64,000 bases of DNA, taken from positions 71,582,969 to 71,646,968 of the forward strand of contig OX377205.1 of assembly GCA_947396885.1 (NCBI GenBank), read 5' to 3'. The translations under genes were made by a program, and so were the position numbers. The notes below the pieces were generated by a model. That model was not told where the DNA came from, did not search any database, and saw only the letters and a list, made by a program, of their open reading frames with translations. Source of the DNA: Heligmosomoides polygyrus polygyrus (Eukaryota > Nematoda > Chromadorea > Rhabditida > Heligmosomidae). This document shows, piece by piece, positions 57,400 through 64,000 of this stretch. Within the stretch, counting starts at the first letter, position 1. The number at the start of each line of letters is the position of its first letter.

Positions 57400-59555
57400 T
57401 TGTGAAAAGCATTTGCTGTATATATGTGGACATACTTCAGCTGAACTTGGTGAGGTCTAAAAAAAACGATCTTGTTTTGACATTCGCCTCGAAACCTACT
57501 ACACAAACTTCAAGTTCACAGCATTCCTATACGTTTCCTCAGGAGTTTAGGTGCAAAGCAGTTTCGTTGCAAAGAAGCTACAGTATTGCTGAATATCGAA
57601 GTACTTGACACGAGCACAGGGAATGGGCGCATGATGACCGCTTGATACCGAACTTCTGACCAACCCATGTATACTCCCAAACCGTAGAAGTTTGGTGTAT
57701 TCTACGAGTCCTGCCGAAGTTGAAACCTCCCTACCTTTTATAAGATTACTGGCGTTTATAACTGCGAATCTGACTAAAGCTAGACATGCTGATTCCCTCA
57801 GTCGAAGTCCACACCAGTTGGAATTGCGAGGAAAGTGCTTAAAAATCCAGGGCCCTCCGAAGAAGGTCTGTTCTTCCTCCCTCTCCCCCCTGCATAGGTG
57901 TTGTGTTTAGAAGACCTGTCGCGAACATCATACAATGTGCGTCGGGGTTCAGAAGACGTGCCGAAGACGTATTATCGACGGAAACAATGCTACCATTAAA
58001 TAGTGTTTCTTCTCAAAATGTTCCATTAAGGATGGTCTCAAACAATGTATTTGCCACTCCGTAGTTACGTAGCCCCATTATTAATCACCATAAAGCTTAC
58101 ATGGTGCCAGCAGTGATCTAAATATGTGATGGTACCGCGACTGTGTTATCACAGTAGCGATTTGAAAACGTGGTACCCTAAGTAATTAACGGTCGAATAG
58201 TTTATCTACTTATAGACCTCTGATACTTTCGACTTCTCCATCCAATGTGCATTCTTTGCCCTGTACTTTGATCCCAAGCATATCGCATCTGTTATGTCAG
58301 GCAAAGGACGCCTAAAGCATCTCTTTAGGGCAGCTAATGTAGGTGCGAAGGACCATAAAAGGTGCGAGGAGCGCAACGTGTCACGCCGTCCGGCGAACGC
58401 AAAGGACAAGTAAGCAATTATTCCAATACAGGGGACCAACTTGGAAATGAGGGACCAATATGGCACTGGGTGCAAGCCTAGGGCGGGGGTCCACTTCATC
58501 GAAACATCAAAAGATCACGCGAGCTTGTCCAGGAACTTTTAAAATAAGAACCTTGAGCACATTCACATCTAAATTATGAATATAGTTGGATATCTTGAAT
58601 TACTTTATTCGATAGGGCTCCGAGTTCAGGAAGGCACTATGGACCCCACAGTCTAAGCGTGCACCTTGCACTGCTGCTTAAAAAATATCCTAATTTCACT
58701 TAAAATGGACGATTAAAAATGAATAGGGTGGTACCTTCACAGAGAATATTGAAATTTGGTAAGTTTAAAAAAGGAAGATCTATCACAAACGGCAACAAAA
58801 ACGAGTAGGTCAACTTACATGTAAGTTTAGTACTCACTCAACTCTAACCTGAGTGCCTATTCGAAGGCATTGCACCATCTTGCTTAACAAGAAGGGTCCT
58901 TGTGGCCAGAAGCACAAGGAAACCTCCATGAAGTAGCAAGTGGCTACAAAGCGAACGATGAAAACGGGAGAGTCAGAAAGAATATAGCGCAGGATCAGCT
59001 CCCATCAATCACATCAATCATAACAGCTGATGGCTGGTTAATTGTCGCGGGGCCGACACATGACAACTCGTCCGCGTGGGCGGGGCTGTAGGGGAGGCGC
59101 GCCCAGTCGAGGTATCTAAGGGGTATCTAACGTCCGGACCCACAGATTTTGACGACATATCGTGCTAGTTAGTAACGTTTGTGGGCGCTAAGCGGCTCGG
59201 GGGTGGGAGGGTCACCATGAAATTCGCCCCTATAGTCCGTACTGTATTGCACAATATTAAGAATTCTGTGCAACATTGGTGTGTTCTACGCCTTTGCTTT
59301 ACATTTATGGATGCGTTCCTACCAAGGCGGATAACCACTCAGTACAAGGTGACGCTGCTGTTCCCTATTCTGATGCTGTTTCTGCCTGCTATCCATTCCA
59401 AACAGTATTCACTGTGTTCCGCCTCGACGTCTACATTTTTCTACTATTCTTACCAAATTCGAACGCTGTGCACGATGTTTCTCAGGATGGGGCCCGTTCT
59501 TCCCCTCCCCTCCGCCCCCGCCCCCGCCCCCCCCCCCCCTACCCCCAGCATGCGG
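57400..59555. other. no confident gene
   Basis: A minus-strand ORF at 58206-58499 (ending DAICLGSKYRAKNAHWMEKS near a GTCTAT donor-like site) could be an exon but has no recognised family. The rest shows short ORFs only. Poly-C/CCCCG tract at about 59505-59545. Confidence 0.35.
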
Positions 59556-59561
59556 AGGGGC

Positions 59562-59855
59562 GGCGCTAATTGCGCGAGGAGCGTCCATCGCGGACGAGTT
59601 CACGCGTTCGGCGGGCTGTCGGGAAGGACAGGCCTCCCTCCTCCCCAGCCATCAGCTGGGGAGTAGTGAGGCCTGTCCTTCCCGACAGCCTGCGCATTGC
59701 AATTATTTGCTACTTCATGAGGGTTTCGTTGTTTTCTTGAAGAAACGACCATCATGTTCGTTTGTCTTGCGCCCCAGCGCTCCGTAATCACGTCGGAGCT
59801 GAGCGCCCGCCGCGTGAACTCGTCCGCGATGGGCACTTCTCGCGCAATTAGCGCC
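59562..59855. repeat. GC-rich fold-back with nested inner hairpin
   Basis: Outer arms 59562-59606 and 59811-59855 (45 bp, GGCGCTAATTGCGCGAG... with three mismatches) enclose an inner hairpin at 59614-59690 (GGCTGTCGGGAAGGACAGGC with its complement, loop around CCAGCCATCAGCTGG). Non-coding; MITE- or fold-back-like. Confidence 0.88.
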
Positions 59856-60750
59856 GGCCCCTGGCTGCTGGGGGGAAGAACACTCCCCCGCCTGTTTCAC
59901 AAACACAGATTTTTGGATGAGAAGGTGCGTTTTTCTTTTTTACTTCTCTCCACATTCTCCCTACAATTGGTCGAGTCATCCCGTATTTCTACCATTATAG
60001 AATATGGAAGGAAGGAAAAGCACTTAATAACAGATTTTAAGCTGACGTGGTTCTGGATTTCGCCGACTTTCTAAAGATTTTCTATTATCGAGCATATAGG
60101 ACTGAACATGCCGATGTCTTTAGAGTTTCTTCTAACCTTTCGTGATCTCACAGCTGGAGATCCCTCCACTTCACTCTTGGCATTCTCCATCCCTTTCCCA
60201 TTTCCCACCTATCCCAGTTGGCCTGGGCCAGTCTTGGTTGTCTACACGATGGTTTTAAAATCGTGAGCCATCCACGATAAGCCAGGAGCCAACAAATACC
60301 CGGAACATAGCTCACACTTCATCTTCATTCACGTATGCCTCTCTGCGCCTTACTCCAACCTCGTTTCCACTACGATATTTCTCAATCTTAGTACGCAAGT
60401 TTACCACTACTCCACCACGACATTTCGCAATCTCAAGAACGCACCAAGAGACATGGTGTTTTGGACTTTCTTTTCTGTTTGGGAGCCGAGGCAGGCTGAC
60501 GACAGGTCATGCGCGGACGGTGGTTTCGTAAGATGTTGCGAAACGAGGGGGTGAGTCTAGGAGAGGAGGGCCTATTTCACCATTCCGGGTCCTCCGTCGT
60601 CGTGTTGACGGTCTCGTTGCTGGCATATCTTACGGGGCAGCATCCAATCTCTGAAGTAGAACTTCATTCATTTATTCCAGCTTTCTTCTAGCAAATTCAC
60701 TTCCAAGTGCTCGATTATTATGCTGACAAGTTTCATCGATCCGTTGCAGA
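59856..60750. other. no recognisable gene
   Basis: Pyrimidine-rich stretches and short ORFs. It may hold the promoter of the MULE-type gene that follows. Confidence 0.4.
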
Positions 60751-62310
60751 ATGGAACGCTGTGCGAAGTGCTCCGTAGAAATACAGAAGAAACATTTTAC
60801 CGCTCATCTGCGCAATGTTCACCATCTTTCGCCGGAAGAGATTATACTACTGAGAGCGCAGATGAAACGAGCGAATGCAGAGAAGGAAGGGAAAATTACA
60901 AAAGTATGTGAAGAGTGTGGTAGCGTTTTCACTACGAGGAGAGGTTTTAAGACTCTAAGCATCCCTCAGATGTGGAAGGAGAGGTGGAAGAGGTAGTGCA
61001 ACCTACAAGCTGCCTCTGCGACAACAGTTTCACTGCTCACAAAGAACTCGCAGAGCACTGGAAACAGGCTCATTTTGACGATGGTGCTGAGGGAACGCCA
61101 CAAGATTATACTGTCCACGACGTCACTTTCAGCAACTCTGTGGAACAAGGTTAGGGTTATTTTCCATTATTTATTTCTTTTTCTTTTTTTTCAAAATCTT
61201 ACGGTTTTTGCTATAGAACTAACCACGATTCAGGAATGGCTAAAGAAGATGTGATCTGTACATTACTTTATTCTCATGTAGAACAAGTAAAACTAGGAAG
61301 CTGTTCTACATGCGGTAAGATGATTGATTTTCACTTGTCAAGGACTAAGCTGTAATTCATTTCTCAGATGTCATCGATCTGGAGAAAGAGCCCCTCAGGG
61401 AGAAAAATATTCGGGGTAGCATAAAGCGGCATCCATATTGCAACGCATTTTTGAATGTACGAGACAACAATGATGGCTCAGTGCAAGCAGTAGGTCCCTT
61501 CGGTCACATTGGCCATAAGGTTGAACAGGCACTTTTAAAATGGAGACAGGACCAACTGGAATACTTGAAATGCTTGCTAGAAGGTATACCCTACTTTTTA
61601 TAATTCTCTTTACTTTAAAAATTGAGACCATCACCAGATTTCTCCGTCGACTACATTATACAAAAGATGAGGAAGGATTACATAATGGAGCAGTCAAAAC
61701 TTTATTTCGTGACAAAAAGAGACCTGTGGAACATCATCACAACGAGTGCCTCATTCCTGGATTGCGACATAAAAATGATCTTACCCCTGTGTCGATAAGG
61801 GTAGCCGAGCAGAATGCGGATGATGGGACCCGCTATTGGCGAATGCCATCCCACGAAAGCGGAAAAAGACTCGCATTGGGTTGGTTTTTCTTAACATTTT
61901 ACTTCGCGCTATGAGAAGCTTACTTTAGTCATCATAACACCACTTCAACTAAAATGGATAGGAGACTACGCACATAAAGACAAAGACGATACTCATAACG
62001 TAACAAGATATAAGCTTGGGACGATGATGGTGGCCGACAAATATGACAGAGGCCTTCCTGAAGGTACTACCAAGTGGATCTTTCCTATAAACGCATAGCA
62101 ATCGAAAATTTAGCATTCCTGATGGCCGGCGAGATGACTTCTCGTGAGGTCATGAAAATACTTTTGGACGAAATAAAGAAACTGGTGCCTAATTTTGCAC
62201 CTAAAGCGCTTATGTCCGATGAAGCACTTGCTTTCTATAACGGATATAAGGCATTGTTTCCATCAAGTTCTACTGAGCTGAACCTTTGCAGAGTGAAGCA
62301 GTGTGTCAAG
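60751..62310 (+). pseudogene. MULE-type transposase gene with N-terminal zinc-finger region, five exons, frameshifted
   Basis: Exons 60751-61149, 61234-61314, 61368-61583, 61638-62063 and 62114-62310, all GT-AG with matching phases. N-terminus: MERCAKCSVEIQKKHFTAHL is a C2H2-like finger, then CEECGSVFTTRRGF starts a second whose His part is lost by a frameshift near 60950; a third Cys/His set follows (CLCDNSFTAHKELAEHWKQ). Exon 3: YCNAFLNVRDNNDG, HKVEQALLKWRQDQLEYL. Exon 4: DFSVDYIIQKMRKDYIMEQS, RVAEQNADDG, then DDTHNVTRYKLGTMMVADKY. Exon 5: AFLMAGEMTSREV and ALMSDEALAFYNGYKALFP, the MULE DDE-like core. Exon 4 has two compensating frameshifts. Later exons are absent. Confidence 0.72.
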
Positions 62311-62329
62311 GTATGAATACAAACCCAAT

Positions 62330-63980
62330 GTGTACAGTACCGGACGCGTCTTTTGAATAGACGCCGAAAAAACCGCACTTTTGCGGTTTTTGCGTCTTTT
62401 TGCTATAGCTCGCCCAAACGTCATCCATTTGAGAAACCAAGACTATATTTGAGCTCAGGAGATCGAGCTCTACCGTATGGTATATACATTTCATATGGAA
62501 GATCAAAAATGGCCAAAATTGAAAACTTGCGCTCCATTGAGAAGGCTGGCCGCGGACGAGTTGTCGGCCGCAAGGCGCCGAAAACGTTGCAGGTGCACAA
62601 TTCCTCCAATTTGAGGTTCTATGAGAAACAGTTGGCACCGTTCGATTCGCCTCTTCGAGATCTACACAACCATGTATACAACTTTACCAGAGCACCGCTT
62701 TTTAGCAGTGGCTGGCCAAAAATGACTGGAACAGGCTCTTTGCGATTGGAAGAGCTTATTTTCCAGGACTTGTACGTTCTCGGAGTACCTTAAGCATGGC
62801 GTAAAGTGCATTGTCATGCCAGGAATCGTCCTAGAGTGCGCCGTGCACAATGCATATAGGATCGAACCTATCAATCGAGGGGGGGGGGGGACAGTCTGTA
62901 GAGTGAGCATTTAGGAAGTTTTATGAGAAATTCTCAACCGCCCTGCTCAGGAATTTCTGTACTCTGTTACGGCGAGACTTTGGAGTGCGCCGTGCAAAAT
63001 GTACATAGGACCGAACCTATCAATCGACTGGGCGCGACAGCTCGCAAATTGCACCGCGGGCATGTTCTGAGCGCAATAACTCTGTCAAGATCGAGTCTTT
63101 CCGGCTGCAAGTTGTGGATTCCGTAGGCAGTAGAAGAAGCGCGTTGAAACATAGCGACGTAGCTTAAGACTGGACAAAGTTACAGCGGTGCGAAAATGCA
63201 GACAAACCTTGTGTGACATGATTTTTTCCGAGTTCAGTCGACTACTACGGAAGACGAGGCGGGCTAATGGCATCCAAATGCACGGGCGAGCACAAGACTC
63301 AAAGCATTTTACGATGACGTGCTCGTAGCTGTGGCGAAAACTGTTATCTCGGCGAGTAAGAGCACGGAGAACATAGACCGTTGTTGTGCTAAATTGCACG
63401 CGCGGGCGTGCTCGGAGCGCGATAACTCTGTCAGCACCCAATCTTTCTGGCTGGGACTTGTGGATTCCGTAGGCAGTAATATGCTCTAGTAGAGCGCCTA
63501 AGCACATCAAAGTATCTTTCGAATTGGCAAGGTTACGGCGGTGCGAAAATGCAGGTTGGGCATGTGTGACACGATTTTTTCAGATTTCGGTCGACCGCTG
63601 CAGGTACACGAGGCGAGCTAACGGCATGCAAACTTGCGGATGAGCAAAGCGCTTAAGGCGCTTTTCGATGATCTGCTCCTAACTCTCCAGCTGCCTAAAC
63701 TGCCTTAGCCCCATCTGCCATTTTAGAGCGGCGGACGGCAGCGTTGAAGCTTCTTCCGCCCCCTCTCGCCCGCGTTCAAGCTTTCGACCCCCAGCCAGGG
63801 TACCATTCTGTTCAGCTCGAAAAGTCTCATCGAACGGCATCAATTTCGGCCAGTTCTGGAAACATCGATTTTTTGACAGTTTCTCATCGAAGACGGCGGC
63901 TTCTAGACCGTGCCAGACTGACGATGACGTCATCGAAATTCGATGTTTCCGAAATTGGTCGAGTTTAATACGTTTCATAG
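62330..63980. repeat. non-coding region with two sets of direct repeats
   Basis: Set 1: GAGTGCGCCGTGCA...GAACCTATCAATCGA at 62833 and 62983 (about 150 bp apart). Set 2: GCGGGCRTG...AATAACTCTGTCA...GTGGATTCCGTAGGCAGTA at about 63056 and 63403 (about 350 bp apart), with further similarity downstream (CGGTGCGAAAATGCAG at 63184 and 63539). The 146-codon ORF at 62353 starts in a CGCAAAAACCGC hairpin and has no family resemblance. Confidence 0.65.
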
Positions 63981-64000
63981 AGCTTTTCGTGCTGAATTGA

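Noticed and set aside
58206..58499. 97-codon minus-strand ORF as another exon of the PYROXD1-like gene
   Set aside because: No resemblance to the expected upstream oxidoreductase segment; splice site support is weak.
59181..59666. 161-codon ORF with a Pro/Ala-rich end
   Set aside because: Length depends on the poly-C tract and the fold-back; no family or splice support.
62353..62793. 146-codon ORF
   Set aside because: No conserved motif, begins in a hairpin after the MULE gene and lies in repeat-rich sequence.

Overview
The window looks like a eukaryotic, repeat-rich nematode contig, most likely a strongylid (hookworm-type, clade V) species. The evidence is intron-split genes with GT-AG boundaries, a tyrosinase carrying four ShK (SXC) modules, acceptor-like AG sites just 5' of start codons that fit spliced-leader trans-splicing, and LINE, Penelope, mariner and MULE proteins whose wording matches elements I remember from hookworm genomes. 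No database search was possible, so the lineage is inference. Most host protein is invisible in simple ORF calls; I rebuilt it by matching splice phase across introns.

Region 1 (about 340-3360): remnants of a Penelope-like element, a tRNA-derived repeat, a perfect 25-bp hairpin and a truncated mariner on the minus strand.

Region 2 (4097-19948, plus strand): a complete-looking secreted tyrosinase of 16 exons and 642 aa, with both copper sites intact and four ShK domains at the C-terminus. Its introns hold a mariner, a LINE, two SINE copies, a fold-back pair of tRNA-like units, an antisense Penelope tail and two MITEs, yet every exon is open and every junction is in phase.

Region 3 (20096-28531, minus strand): a complete-looking GLYAT-like N-acyltransferase (GNAT fold) of 6 exons and 321 aa. 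It converges on the tyrosinase with 147 bp between the two stop codons. Its introns contain MITEs, SINEs and a 922-bp element built around a 41-bp minisatellite.

Region 4 (about 29-57 kb): an accumulation of degenerate transposons with almost no host coding sequence. It contains LINE families A and B, Penelope-like elements with GIY-YIG endonuclease tails and hammerhead-like motifs, a mariner nested in a Penelope copy, a SINE nested in another with clear target-site duplications, a fold-back element, minisatellites and a 0.8-kb-spaced duplication.

Region 5 (about 57-64 kb): one probable exon of a PYROXD1-like oxidoreductase (minus strand), a GC-rich fold-back, a MULE-type transposase gene with five phase-consistent exons but internal frameshifts, and unexplained direct repeats to the end.

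The two host genes are unrelated in pathway: the tyrosinase is a secreted copper oxidase and the other an intracellular acyl-CoA-dependent enzyme. Their link here is convergent layout. No entirely new functional system was seen. The most unusual material is the tRNA-derived SINE family, the minisatellite-cored element, the tRNA-like fold-back and the ribozyme-like Penelope termini.
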